Positions 47,600-61,600 of a stretch of 64,000 nt of DNA are shown here, piece after piece (within the stretch, counting starts at the first letter, position 1; every line of letters begins with the position of its first letter). The notes under the pieces are model-generated. The model was not told where the DNA came from. It worked only from the letters and a program-made list of their open reading frames with translations, and did no database searches. The DNA is taken from the NCBI GenBank assembly GCA_021613375.1, contig CM038704.1:31062582-31126581 (forward strand), given 5' to 3'. A program made the translations under genes and the position numbers. Source of the stretch: Megaleporinus macrocephalus. Taxonomy: Eukaryota; Chordata; Actinopteri; Characiformes; Anostomidae.

Positions 47600-50500
47600 A
47601 TCAGTTTCAGGTTGATACTACAGTGTGTAGGGCACAGAGAAGCTGAAAGGTCCTTATGTAAGGACTAAGAGTCACAGCAGGTTATTGGTAAATAAATTTT
47701 GGTTGGCCCGCTTGTGTCACAATTCATACAATACAAATAAAGCAGCAATTTCAGACGTTCCTGAGGCGTGCGGTTAGGCAAATTCATTTTGAACGTAGAA
47801 ATATAAACATGCTGATGTATTCCGACACACAGTATCCAACACAAGGAACTGAGACCTAACTGCGGTCTGAGCTATTATATCATGCAGAGAGGATGAATAG
47901 AAAGGATGCCTGGCCCCAACGTGTCAAGGGTAAAGCTAACAAACCGATGCAGCTAGAAAATATAGCCTAGGTTCTGTTTGTATATATCACAATGCTGTCA
48001 CGATAAGTACCCATAGGGCTTGTACCCAGCAGAAAATACTCTCTTATAGTGTCTAAACACCCTGCGTAAATTCTCATCAACACCCTATCTGTTCTGAATC
48101 CACCTCATAGAGAGATGTAGCATAAACCACACACATAATAAGTCAACTAAATGAAGTAGCAGAAGCATATACCATGTCATGGTTCTTTATGACTGTATAT
48201 GTTATAAGAGAGAGTTTGAATGAAAATGTGAAATGCCATCATGGAAGGCTGCGTCTGGCCCTGGAGCCAAGCCAGCCTATGGAGAGCTCTTTGGTTTCAG
48301 GGCCTGCCATGCACCAGTGCTGGAACAGGGCATGTTGGCATCACCCTGCGAGGATTAGAGCACTGTTTGCTAGACTACAAAGAATGAGCTGTCATGACAG
48401 AGGGTTTTACAGCTCTTCATGCTGAAGCAATGAGTGTAGGCCAGCCTGGGAAAAGTGATGTTCCACAGACCATGTGCGCTCAGCTTATTGTATAATACTG
48501 TTCAATAATTTGCATCCATCTTGCTGAAGGCACAAGTGGAAGCATGTAGATCTGTTAGCCATGGGGTTACAAGTTTCTTCTCACAATTCTATTTTGTTAA
48601 TGTTTTCTTAAGTCTCACACTCAGCTGGTGCAGCCTCAAATTGCTCATGCATACATTTTCAGTTACTGGAATGGTTGCCTCTAATTATGAGGGGAACTTC
48701 ATAAACATTCCAAATTGCTCTTTCCAGGAAAAGGCCATATCTTCTTCCATGCTGAGGGTCAACAGACATTTTTGTTGGTTTTGAATCTTCACACTGAAAA
48801 AAAGAGCAGGCAATAGCAATTCTTACCTCAGTCGTAAATTACAAAGAGATTTCTAATAACACAACTTTTCCCTCACTGACTGAAGTGTCTTTTTTGCCAC
48901 TAAATGTTTCTGCAACTACACAAATGCCTGAAGAGCATAATACTTGGCTCAGAATATCTTGTTGGGTAATGAAAAACCTTTTGAAAGACCTGCAAACTGA
49001 TTAAAATTACAGCCTGAACTTATGAACTGCCTTGATATTCTATCTCATTGTGTCCCTCACAAAGGGCTAAGGTAATTAATCTTTTATAAACACAACATCA
49101 ATAAAGTGCTTTGAGGGGAGAAAATACCGGTAATATAATACAGAGATCCTTTTAATGCATGGGATGAGTCTAAAACCTGCAAACTTGGGAAAGATATTGT
49201 GCTAGCATGTCAGCAAGTTACATTAAATAGGTGTTAGGAACGGGTGCTGGGTCAATCTGTAATAAGGGCTCCAAAAACCATAGGGGCCCATACGGGGAAA
49301 GCAAGCGTATATAGGGCAAGAATTCCACAGTAGATCAGCCTGAAGTAACCACACATTGAGGTAAATGTCAACAAAAGGGCCACATTTACAGTAAGTCACC
49401 AAAGGTCTATCAGTTTAGGAAATCTGTCTGCTGATATATCTATTCCACAATGTACAGTCCCTAACATGCAGCTGACACAAAGTGATGCATGCAAGTCCTC
49501 CGATGTTAATCGATGTGTCCTTTCACACCAGGAACACGTGGCAAGTCTAGTTACAGTTTGATTATTTTATTGCCTCTGCCACTGTTGAAGCATGCTCAGG
49601 GTTTAGTGGGGCATGATGGTTGGTTGGTGGAGTATTGCCCCACTAAGCGTCTGTTTTGCCCTCAGACACCATTTGAATTGTTCAATATCCATTTTCTGAG
49701 GCGAGGCCCATAATGCGGTCATTTTAAACAACCAAACATGATGTCGGTGGCAAGGGACAGTGTGGTATAACCTGCTAAAAGAAGTTTTTGGTTATTGTAA
49801 AAACACAAATTTGGCTCTGTGGAGGAGCTCCGCCTAAAGAGACCACCTGCTTCATGAGAGCTTATCTGGCAAAGAAGTGAATGACACTGCTGGCTTAGAA
49901 CTAAAACATTTCCATTTCAGTGTCCTGCCGATCTCAGGTCCGCATGAAACAGTGTTATCTAAGGCTGACTATAAGATTCTTTTGTTAAAACTCTTAATAA
50001 TAAATGGTTAGATCATCTTTCTGAATACAAAAGCATTACATATGTGCAAAATTAAAAGTAATAACAATATTATTATTAATAAACAATGCATATGTTAAGT
50101 AATACCTAAGCAAAGCCAATAATGTCTGTGCTTAGGTCTGAGTGCCTCTAACACTCAACTGTTTGAATAGGGAACATTCAATCATTCACTGAAATAGATT
50201 AAACCAGCTACCCACGCTCATTCCTGTTAATATATTGTAGAATTAAGTACAAAGTCCAGATATTATCAGACTTTCTCAAGGATTTCAGTGCTCTGAGTTA
50301 AGTGTTAACATGGAGAATTAGCCTCCTTTCTCCTTCGGCTGTGGGGCTGGTGAGCTTGCTGGTGAGGTGGCCTTGAATTCCATGGCACACAATATCGCTT
50401 GAATCCACAGAACCACTGCTGTAGAAGTATAGCCACATAAGGCGTGATCAAAACACGTGATGGGATTCATGTGGCTTGGTAAACGTCTGCCTAATTCATT

Positions 50501-52160
50501 ACATAATTATGCGGGCCACATTGAGTAGATCAAGATTTAACCAAAGTCTGCTGGTAAATAGACAAGTATGCCTCATTTAGAAATGGTCACTTTTATTCTT
50601 ATTTAATCACTTACTAAACTGATCTTATTGTTATATATATATATATATATATATAGATATAAGTAAATAAATCAGTTATTTACCTTATTATGAACTCTAA
50701 ATTCTTAGCTAGCTTGCCGGCATCACTCAGTATGGGGCTTATTGGAGAGACTATCAGGGTTTTGGCTTAGAAACTAGTAATTATAGTAATTGAACTAAGC
50801 AAAATATTAATTTTCAAAGTAACCAAACATCCTTGATGAAATCAAGTCTGCTACTGATGTAGGTTTTGTCTGTTTGAATTAGGATAGCAAGATTTGCTAG
50901 TTGGAATGAGTGACCTCAGCATCTGTTTGACATGTTTAAAAGCAACAGATCACACCAGAGAGTTCTGAGGATTTTGTATTTGGCTTGCTGTGATAAGGAA
51001 ACATGGAGCGGTACACCTGTGCCGAAAGTGAATCCTTTAGCCAACCTGGTTTTTGCAGTTAAAACAAATTATACTACAGCACGTAGAGGCATAAATCTAA
51101 ATTAAGTCTGTCTAGAGTACTTCCCATGAGGTCATCAATGGAGGACTGCATAATGCGTTCTGAAACTGGAAAACGTAACCAAGCACATCCATTTGTTTGA
51201 CAAATTTCATGAAGGGGAAACAAAAGCACTGTATTTGGAGGGAAAGTAAAGTGAGATAAATGACCCAGTGAGGCAGATGTTGCATCTCAGGAAATGAGAA
51301 ATACCCAAGGCACAAGCCTTTGGGAAATGAGGTTGCTAACAGGTTGTTTCTCACATAATTGCTGCATCTGTAGCATCCATAATACTAGCCTGTTCCATCA
51401 TTCACACTTTCAGTGCACACGTCTTCCAGCTGAGCTCTTTGATCACCAAGTTGTGATTTTGCAGTTGTAAAGGATTAGCCTTATGATGGCCTAACTACCA
51501 TTTGGGCTGTACATCCAGGTCTAAATGAAAAAAATCAGGGCTAAAACTTTCCTGTGTGATGCAATAACCACAAACACTGGCAACAAAGCCTTTACTGGCA
51601 TTATCCAGTCTAAACTGGGAGCTGAGGACAAACCATTCAGAGCAGTGTCACTGCTGTTCTGCTGTGTGGGATGACAAATGCTTAAATGAGGAGTTTACGG
51701 CTTAGACCCACCACTGCATGTGCCACAATTGTGTATAAGTGCCCATGTGATATCCATTTGAAATGGATGTTTATTACTGACAATAGCAGACAGCACAAAT
51801 CCTCCACTACTGTACTTAAGCACCATTATAGAGTGTGTGGACCTGATTATATACAATCTTGTTTACATTGTAATGACCTGTGGGAACTGCTCATTTTTAA
51901 CATTTACTCTAGATACGTTTGGGTACATTTAAGTGTAATTGTTTCTTCCTTGAGCATGAGAGTTCAAAACTTCTAACAGACTTCTAACAAACGTGCAAGA
52001 CCTGGTAGACCACCAAATTTTACCTGTCAGATAAGAATTTCCTAAAGCTTTTATCTTTGTGAGAAAAGAGAAAATCAAGCGCCACTCTTTTTCAGATCTG
52101 TAAATATCCACTGCTGTTTTTATTCAACCCTCCACTGTGAGAAGATAACTCAACACCATA
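47600..52160. other. Intergenic, no gene; (TA)n microsatellite
   Basis: No gene is supported. A (TA)n run of about 24 bp is at 50632-50656. Small blocks of balanced composition (about 48240-48430 and 49510-49720) look unique. Frames are at most 96 codons and carry no domain. Confidence 0.5.
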
Positions 52161-52580
52161 AGTCTGAAATGATGTGTAGCTGCCAAGAAGCCCAAAGAAG
52201 AAGACAAAGAAGCTGCTTGTATTCTCGAGACAGTTAACAGAACCCCCAGAGTCCATAGCCTCAGTATCGCTGAATGTGTTTAGGATTACTTGGAGGGAAA
52301 AAATGGAACCAACTTCTAAGCCTGGACACTGGAGGTGTATGAAAATATCTCTGTAGATTTATTTGAAATGAAAAGAATGGAAGCTGTAACACATTTTGTT
52401 ATGATATTACGAGGACACTTTTAATGAGTTTTTAATGTAACTTGTATGTTTTCATGTTCTGAAGCACATTTTAATGCATTTTAATGAAAATTTTACTTTT
52501 TTCCATCATCACAAAAAATTAGAAGTTTGAGTGGAAAAGCCCTGAAAGAGTCTGAAATGATGTGTAGCTGAAAAACCCTG
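52160..52580 (+). mobile_element. Tc1-like remnant flanked by a 20-bp direct repeat
   Basis: About 52250-52400 has decayed sequence related to the Tc1-like C-terminal remnants at 15.0 and 43.4 kb (CTCAGTATCGCTGAATGTGT, ATGGAACCAACTTCTAAG). The word GTCTGAAATGATGTGTAGCT occurs at about 52162 and again at about 52551, bracketing it. Nearby, CCCTGAAAGAGTCTG is itself duplicated. All frames are broken. Confidence 0.55.
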
Positions 52581-54320
52581 AAAGAGTCTGGGTGTGTGGT
52601 CCTGTCCTTAGAACTACATGACACCTACATAAGCTTGTCATGACAACTAAGATGCCTATTGGAATAAGCATTTAAAAACTTTTATGTAGAGTTAGTCATA
52701 TCAAGCTGACGTAGGCGTTATGTAGCCTTACGAATAATAACCTGCAGTAAAGTGTTACCCTGTAACTTTCTCAATAATATTCCTACTTTTGCTCAAGTGA
52801 TGGATGTGTTTACTTTTTCCCACACAGTGCCTTTCTTAAGTTCCTTGGCAACTTCCTGATATAATGTAACTAGGGTTGTCACTTATCCAAGGTTTCCCTG
52901 GATTTCCAGGTTTTTGTTGCATGTCCAGAAAAAATCTGTTCCAATCCAATGATTTTCATTTGTTAGTATTTCTTAAGAAGTTAAAACTGCTTCTTTTTAT
53001 GTGGTCAGTCCATTTGTATACAAAGAATAGTATCTATTACAGTTCAGATCAGCATAGGGACATCTGTTTAAGAAAGAGTCACAGTGGCTAAAAAGTTTAG
53101 GCACTAGGCAGTTTCAGTGTCATAAGAGGAATAGGTTCTCTATGTGAACTGATATCTAGACTGTATTGTGAGTATAGCTACTCATCCACTGATATGCCAT
53201 TGCATATGGCATTGATTGTAACTTCTGGAATGATAATCTTTCTCAGGATTCAACTTTCAATGCATGTATATTTTGACCGTAATTTGGAAAAAATATCATA
53301 TTTTTAAGTTTGAAGTTGCTGCCAGCACTGTGATTCACCTGCTTTCAAGCTCTGTTTGTCATATTTCAGCATTAATCCTCATTAAAGCCTCTCCTTCCAC
53401 TCTCATGAACTTCATCTTGTACATGTGTTTTGGGTTGGGTTTATTTGCTCTCTTGGTCCTCCTGTCTGACAGTAAATCAAATGAGGCAAGGTTTGTGCTC
53501 GTCCCAGACAAACCAACCACTCCTCAAACAACACCGACTTTTACAGCTCTTCCAGGTCCTGTAAGGGACACGTCATTAAAAAGAGAATCCCCTTTTCTAT
53601 CCAAAACACGTAAACAGAAAAATGAACAGCGCATCTGAGAACCTCAGACATGCACCAGGCGGTGAACAGGCCTTGATCCTCCACTGATACTGCCAGTGAT
53701 AGAGATGTGAGTATGATGAGAAATCATGAAACAACAAGCCAACACTTTCATTTGATGATCCATGCCCAGAAAATAAGCAGGAAAATAAGAAATTGGTGCA
53801 CTTGTTCAGTATGTTTCTTATAGAATTAGTTACTATAGCCTGTAGACAGATGACCGATTTACTTGACCTGCCCAGCAGACACCTGTTTCTTTCCACAGGT
53901 AACAGTCTCTAACCTTCTGGGAAGACTTTACAGAAGATGTTGGAGTATTTGATCGCATTCAGCCACATGAGTGTAAATGAGCTAAGGTACTGATGTTGAA
54001 TGTTTATTTCTGGGTTACAAAAGCTACTTTATTCATTACAAAGGTATTCAGTGGGGCACCAAAACTCCAGAGAACACAGTTTTACTGCTGCACAGCTATA
54101 CCTTTAAACGCATTGGGCATGGTGACCTTGGACCTAGAAATAATGCAGCATACTATCGAATGGCTATGCTTTCACATGGTTTTCTTCTTAGGTTAGAAAA
54201 GCTAAATTCATAGCGTTGAACACCATTTTGTTGAATTAGAGCAAGCACAGTATATTTACACAGTTACACAATTGGAGGCATTGTAGTTATGTGTGAATTT
54301 AGGCTCCAAATGATATAGAT
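52580..54320. other. Intergenic, no supported gene
   Basis: A 124-codon plus-strand frame (53264-53638) has one hydrophobic segment (FILYMCFGLGLFALLVLL) and a Pro/Thr-rich then basic tail. I recognise no family, splice context or start context, and a minus-strand frame meets its end. I treat it as chance. Confidence 0.5.
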
Positions 54321-54620
54321 CAGTTATTCCCAGCCTCAACGCACAAGCTCACGAAAGACTTGAAAATCAGTTTATGAGCTGGAGCAGGTATGTTGAACCA
54401 CAGAATAGTTAAAATAGTTGGTTCCCAGGAACAGAATTAATAACATGTGTTTAGGCCAGTAGCCACCAGTACTTCTCATGTAGATCTATGTTCCAACCTG
54501 CATTTATCATACTATCCCTCTTGATTACCACAGATGCATCTAATCCAGCCAATCAGGAACTTCTAATAGGCTGGAGCAGGTGTAGCAGAATGGTGTCCAG
54601 CCAGTCTAGAACAGCTCTAT
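54320..54620. repeat. Probable teleost interspersed repeat
   Basis: Words such as GGTTCCCAGGAACAGAATTA, TGCATCTAATCCAGCCAATC and AGGAACTTCTAATAGGCTGG followed by AGCAGGTGT are typical of an abundant fish repeat. GAGCTGGAGCAGGTATGTTG nearby may be a second partial copy. The ends are unclear. Confidence 0.5.
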
Positions 54621-56540
54621 TGTCGAGGCTAATATTCACTGGAAAAGAGCTTTGAAGTGTCCCACTTTTTCAAATGGTACATAAGGCTGTCACCCTAGTC
54701 CTACTAAATTAAACTTTCAATTCTGGTGCATTGTGGGGGCATATTGTGATCATTAAAGTCACACTTTGTGTTGTGCCTGTGCTCATAAATTCATCAAGCC
54801 CTGAGAGTCTGCAAAACATTATTGCAAATATTGAACGCAATAGTTGAAAAAGTCAATGTGGGTATGGTAAAGGGAGATCATGGAAGAGCTGTTTTTTGTT
54901 TGTCTGACCTCCTCCACTGAGATCCCCCAAACATTGCATCACCTATTAGCAATGACGACAAGATCCTATTGGAGAATAAAAGACAGCCGTCAAGCAGTCC
55001 TGGTGTTTCCTGGAATGCATGTATAAGAGTTTCAGACACTAATGCGCTCGACATGGTCATGTGGGTTCCTGTAATTTCAACAGCTGCTGTACTTAAAGCA
55101 GATGAAATACAGACTGATGGCAGCTCCCAGTCTGACAAACAATTGAATTTGATGCGCTGTATCACATTGTTCTCTAAGGTCTCGTTTCTGAAGAGGCCCT
55201 CTTGGCGATTTCCAGGACAACATTAAAATGTCAGGTTTAGAGAGATTCTTGAACTTCACAAGTAAATGATTGCTCTAGCAGAGGATCTTGTTGTGAACTG
55301 ATATATTGGTTACAAAATGACATTATCTGGAGGCCCTTTTAACTGCAAAGCCTGCCTTGAAGGTAAGTCATGAGAAACGATCGCTTTGTGGTACATTAAA
55401 CATTTAAGCCTGAAAAACTCTCAAGACAACACCTATGGCATTACCGAGTTGCCTTTTACTAAAGTCATTTATTGTGATTTATGTTGCCTGGGGACATCAT
55501 CTTTTTCCTGTAGAACGTTTCTCAGGAAGCGATTGCAAAATCCAAAGTATCGTGACGTAATCTTTGGAAGTGATAAGCTGGGCCCAAAGTGGTTTAATTC
55601 ATAGATTTTATTTAGAAGTTAAATTGACCTTGGCATTTTGTTTCGCAAGGGTAGAGCAAGGGGTCAGAATTGAATGAAAATTGGAAATGCAGACTCCACC
55701 GAGCAGTTGGACCATCTCCTTACTAAATAAACCCAAGCTAACCACATAGTTAGTCTCTCTTGCAGGCCTCAAATGTTCATGTAATATGCATTCGATCCTT
55801 CTGTATTGACAGAGGCACTCCTTCAAAGTAGTTGATATGAGGCGAGAAGGTCAAATGTAATCAGTGTCCTGAAGCTGTGATCCCGACCCATGACGATAAC
55901 CACGCACAATGCAGCTTGGCCTTCCTTTCAGCCTTTTCTCACAGCACCTTGGCCTCTTGAGCAGCTCTGGCCAGCATTCCAAGTCAGTCCGGTGGTCTTG
56001 CGTAATTCCAGTTGGCCATCCGATAGGCGGCTTGGGTCAGATTCCGGTGTTTTGCGGCCCCGTTCGGCGAAAAGGCCTCATCTATCAAGTCGCTGACAGC
56101 ACACTCCCTCCTTCCTCCATTCCCCTCTCTCACTCCCCTTTCTCCACCTCTCCATGCTTCCTGTGTGCGAACAGGCCAGCAAGCTGTGCAGATGGGAAGT
56201 GCACTTGTTGTGTTCCCCTGTGGCCCGCATCAGCCCCTGTAGATGTGTTGCATGGCGACCCGACAAAGAGCACTCCGTCTGGCCGAGGCCCTTGCGGAGT
56301 CACGCCTATCCTTTTCTTGCAGCTGTATCTTTCATATGGGGCATGAAAAAATTATGTCCATTTTATGTGGGGGGAAAAGGCCATTACGATAGTTTCAGAG
56401 AACATATGACATCACAGGATTTCTTTTTATAATAGATTTCTTATAAGAGGACATTGATCTGGAAGTTTTGCAAATGGGACGAAGACCCGAGAAGCAGTAC
56501 AAAGCAGGTATAATGTTGAAGTGAAATGTTAAAAAACATA
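54620..56540. other. Intergenic, no gene; unique block at 55880-56340
   Basis: No gene is supported. 55880-56340 is GC-richer with several overlapping frames (145 codons at most) in different frames, which points to composition rather than coding. It could be regulatory, but nothing specific is seen. Confidence 0.45.
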
Positions 56541-56997
56541 GAAAAAAAACGCATGTACTGAATTTGTTTCGTTATCACTAGAAACTAAGTACTGTTATAA
56601 GTCCACAGGCCAAAGCCAATTACAGATAGTCTGAGAAATTAAGCTATTTGAGCTGACACAAGCAATGCTGGCTAATAATGGACCAATGGCTAGCAGGTGG
56701 CTGAAAATAACCAGTGACAGGGGCACGGGGGCTATCAATGTAAATACACAATTTTAACATGAATAGTCATTTGAAAATCTTTACCAACCCACATCATTAG
56801 TCATGCCTGTAAGCCTGAGAGGAAAGATGATGGCCAACCTGAAGCCTAGTCAGCCAAAACCTGACATGCTGATCTAGGACCTCAGGGCATAGTCTTTGTT
56901 GAAAGCGATGGGGCTACTTTGGTTTTGTAGCTTGCCTCTCCTGGCTCAACCCTCACAAATAATTTTGTGTAGTTTTGTGTAATTTTGGTGTAGTTGG
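56541..56997. repeat. Duplicated segment, copy 1
   Basis: About 457 bp from GAAAAAAAACGCATGTACTG to GGTGTAGTTG. It matches 58172-58626 in the same orientation along its whole length, at roughly 90% by eye with small indels. Shared anchors include GTCCACAGGCCAAAGCCAAT and CATTAGTCATGCCTGTA. No coding sequence. Confidence 0.95.
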
Positions 56998-58130
56998 CGA
57001 GGAGTCCATATTCAGTGTATAGGTATGTTTAGCATAAACAAACTTTCTGCATAATTTAATCGCTAAGATGTAAACACAGTCATTCAGAGTAGCTTGATTC
57101 ATTGTAAAAACGTACTGACTTGGATTTCTTTACAATGGTGACTATAGAAACCAGGGGTCGTAATATTATGTACTATACAAAACGACCAGTGAACCTTTTT
57201 ATGCCTTATAAGTTATTAAATATAATATTCCTAAAGGTAATACTTTAGTAAATCGTTGGGGAACGTTTTGCCCTATGATATCCTTTATGTACCTCTCCAC
57301 CATGAATGGATTTAAAATATGTGTTAGACAAAAACTATCATAAAATGCCTTAACCAATAAAATCGTTACCTTTACACCTAATAATTTTTCTTGAAAAAGC
57401 AATGAATTTACTCCCTAGGCTTTACGCTTATATACATAGATATGTGAAAATTGAAATTTATATTTAATCCACCAGCAGAACAGACTAGTAAAGAAGAGAA
57501 CATGGCTTGTAGCATGTACATTAATGCCTAAAGGCATGTGCTGAAAGCAAACAAACTTTATCATGCTCTTCAAAAACATCCAGACAGTGGCACAGTGTTA
57601 GTATGTTTAAATATGATCTGTTTGCAGGTTTGCACTACGCCTGTCAGGTAAACAAGCACAAAGAATTCAGAACGCCTAGAACATTCCTTTAAACTGTACT
57701 GACAACTTAATGTGTGCACCTCTCCTTCCTCAATGTCCCGTGAGACAAGGAGTCCTGCTTTCTCTGACATCACCCCGAAAGATTAATGTCTTTGTAGCCT
57801 GAGGAAGAAACACAGATGTAGTGAACAAGATTGCTACATGAGTGGTTTTGCCAAAGCAAACTCGCAGGGGATGTATGTTAACACTTTATTTGAAGGGTAA
57901 AGACATAAGCACTTTGTTAAACTATACCCAGAACACGGTGCAAAAGAACAAAATACAGGCTTGTGACAACAAAAAGTTAAGACTTTCAAAGTTGGCCTAA
58001 TCTTAAAGTATATGTAAGGGCTTATACTGTAGGCAAAGCAGCCTTAAGGTCCCGATTGTCAGCACTAAGATTTGGGCCAAAACAATAAAATAATAGTTGC
58101 ATCAACACTTTTATCCAGTGTTGAAAAAAA
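56998..58130. other. Sequence between the duplicate copies, no gene
   Basis: About 1.1 kb of AT-rich unique sequence separating the two direct copies. A very A-rich stretch at about 58120-58180 leads into copy 2. Confidence 0.5.
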
Positions 58131-58171
58131 CAAGAAAAAAGGTCAATAAAAAAAAGAAAAAGAAAAACAAA

Positions 58172-58626
58172 GAAAAAAAACGCATGTACTGAATGTTTTT
58201 ACTAGCACTGAAAACTTAGTACTGTTGTAAGTCCACAGGCCAAAGCCAATTACAGATAGTCTGAAAACAAAGCTATTGGAGCTGACACAAAATATGCTGG
58301 CTAATAATGGACCAATAGCTAGCAGGTGAAAATCAACGAGTAACAGGGGCACGGGGGCTATCAATGTTAGTACACAATTTTAACATGAACAGTCATTTGA
58401 AAATCTTTACCAACCCACATCATTAGTCATGCCTGTAGGCCTGAGAGGAAAGAGCATGGTCAACCTGAGGCCTAGTCAGCCTAAACCTGATATTTGGCAT
58501 GCTGTTCTAGGACCTCTGGGCATAGTCTTTGTTGATAGCGATGTGGCTACTTTGGTTTTGTAGCTTGCCTGTCCTGGCTCAACCCTCACAAATGATTTTG
58601 TCCTTCTGCTGATAATGGTGTAGTTG
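58172..58626. repeat. Duplicated segment, copy 2
   Basis: About 455 bp, direct repeat of 56541-56997, offset about 1.63 kb. It shares ATTACAGATAGTCTGA, GGCTAATAATGGACCAAT, ACAGGGGCACGGGGGCTATC and TGTAGCTTGCCT. The ends are sharp. The copies differ by substitutions and short indels near GCAGGTG and before GCATGCTG. Confidence 0.95.
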
Positions 58627-61600
58627 ATGCATAATTGCCCTTGACCCCCAGCTTGGGCACAACATTTACACATAATAAAAGTTGAATTCATTAGTTTAGT
58701 ACAGTTATGATCATTACCAACTACTGGCTTATTAAAGCATTTCTTAATGAAAGCATTATAATGTACGCCTGTACTGAACTGCTAGCAAATATTATATAAT
58801 TATTCAACTAATTTCTAGATGTTTTGTTCTACATAATTTAATCTAGGAAACACTACATTCACACTCACCCACAGAAAGAAAACATTTGTTTTCATAACTA
58901 TTAAATTATGAAATGCAATTTTAAAATATATAATGGCAATAGAATATGATTATGTCCTCTAACTGCTCCAGTGACCCCAGTGATCGAATTATCAGCCAAT
59001 AAATTATTGAACACTAGTTTTTAAAACATTTAATAATCGTTTAATATTCTTACAACAATCTTAAGATGATAAATATTCGATATTTACCAAAGAACCTTTA
59101 TTTGCAGAGCATGTTTAATACTACATTAAAACAGTACTGCGAAGTGCATGCATATGTGAGCTGGCTGGCTTGGAGACATTTGAACAAAATATAATGTGAT
59201 CGTTGGCTAGACATTGGAATTATGTTAGCCTGGCAGTTATGCTGTGGCTAAACTCTGCTTTTCAATTTCAAACAAACATTCAACATAATAGGTGTGAGCC
59301 AGTGTTTGATATTGATTTTTAATAGGACGCCAAAGCAATTTATGCTCCGGAGACATTTGCCATTCAAAACATCATTGCCCTCTTTTTCTCAGGCCTTTCC
59401 AAGCTTTTGGGGGCGAGCTTTTTGCCAACTGGAAATGTATGACACTGAGGGAGGTAAAAACGTTCCATTAAATGAAGCCCAAATAAACAAGCCACCAATA
59501 GCATATAAATCAGGTTGCTCTGGTAAGCCACAACAGATAGAGTCCGAGCCAAGAGAGGTTCATTAGGCAATAGTTATCTCAAATTATGAGCTCGAATGGT
59601 TATGATTCGACATTTGAAACTCACTATGCAAACATTCAATGGATATTCACCCCCCTGCCACAGCTCTTGTTCGTGTGAATCATCAAATTTTAGCATAAAA
59701 TCAATCATAGTCATAGTCATCATAGGCATAAGGAACTTGTTTTTATCTCCCTTTCCATATTAATTTCTAGTATTGTACGAGCTAGTCCATGCTCAGCTAT
59801 TGAGTCCTGTGGCCTGCTCACTGGCCGGTAAATGAATCTCAGGGTCTTTCTGGTAATATTTATGGTGTTATTTTCAACCTTCACTATGCTATGCCAAGAA
59901 GAGCTTGTGCTTTTGGATTTTCCTCTCCGCAGAATCCATCAGATAAAAGAACGGATGCATTTTATTGCCACTGCCATTGCTCACAGAACTCAAACAGCAC
60001 TTCATGCTGAATAATAACTTAAGCCATGCTGGTCTCAAAACTAACCAGGAACCATTCCAAAAAAGAGCATGCTCCCTTTCAAATAGGGACCAACATTCAT
60101 ACAAGCAACTACCTAAACTCACCTTAGCTGCCTTACAGATTTCCTTTTTTATGTGCATCTTAATTAGCTCAAGGAAATATATATATATAGTCCTTTGATA
60201 AAAATTGGAGCTGTAATAAAAGACACACACTGTGAACACAATAAATACTGAAATGTTGATATTATACTTAGTTGTTAAAGCTACAACAAGGGAGGGCAAA
60301 AAAAATCGAGGGTGTTTTTTGGGACATACGCTAAAAGTAAAGTGTATATAAGTTTTGACTTATACTATAGTTCACATTGTTAATGACCTGGCTTGGCCTT
60401 TTCATACAGTATGTGGAAGCTACATGCTTCTCTGGTACTATAAATAGTAGAGTGAAATGATATTTTTAAAGATAAGGAACTTTACCACAGAGACACGTTA
60501 TCGAGAAAGTCTTCAGAAAAGTAGGCTAGAATGAGGGCACGTAAGTACACAACCTTGTCTAAAGCAATGGAAGAAAAGGAAGACTCTGAGGGTGCCTGAA
60601 GGGTGTTAAATTTGGGATGGGGCTTGGTATCTGGGAGGGGTAAGTCACCTCATAAAGTTAATGGCCTTTATTAGAAAATTAGATCATTCCCCGTGGACAC
60701 ACGTTATTGCTCATGCTATCCAGATGGTGGCTAATGGTCTGCACCTGGCTTCTCGCTCACACAGCCAAATGACATGACTCCGCCAAGATCACACTGAGAC
60801 TGCATTTGTCCGTATCAAAAGGGCAAGAGAGCCAGGCCACCATCAGGCCAGCTTTTAGAAGACAGTCCAGCTCACTCATACTTGCCCACAAATAGGCTGG
60901 AAAGCTCAACCGAAAGGTGAAAAAATGTGTTGGTGCAGAACATAGCACTCTGTCTCATAAAACAGCTAATTCATTTATGGATATTTTAATGATGTCGACT
61001 TTCTCCTTCTCACCAGAGAAAAGCTTTGCCTTCTTTTCCTTTAGACAGATACAAACATGAGAACAACTTAAACAAATTCCTCTTCAACTGGTAAGAAAAT
61101 TACGGCCATTTTTGCCCTCCTCTTAAAATTCTGGATCCACCAAAACCTGGGTGGGCTGGTTTATGCTGGGTTTTTTTCTTCACGAAGACCAAGCAGCCGT
61201 TCTTGTGAAAAACGACGCAGCAGAAACGCTGGAGAGCTTGTCCACTTCAATGTGGCAGATTATCCAAGTGGCCAGCTTGTTCAAAGAATTAAAATAATAA
61301 AAAAAATCCCAATCTATCCAGACTATTTGCACATCCTCTGGACGTAATAATATCTCCTCACTCCGGTTTCCAACACAAACAAGCCCCTGCTGAGATTTCC
61401 TCTCCTTCGAAGGCCCAAAATGGCGGCTGCACACCTAATGTGTCGACTTTCAGTGTGAGGGCTAATGGGAAGGAACAGAGAGAAAACAAACTGAGCTATT
61501 AATTAGGGAGGTATTTGATACCAACCATAACATCAACATCCACCCAGCACAGTGCACGTGGCTATTAAAGTATAACATGGGTGGTTGGACCTTCTCCGTC

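Noticed and set aside
53264..53638. 124-codon frame with one hydrophobic segment
   Set aside because: No recognised family, no start or splice context and no promoter; one transmembrane-like run is common in T-rich DNA.
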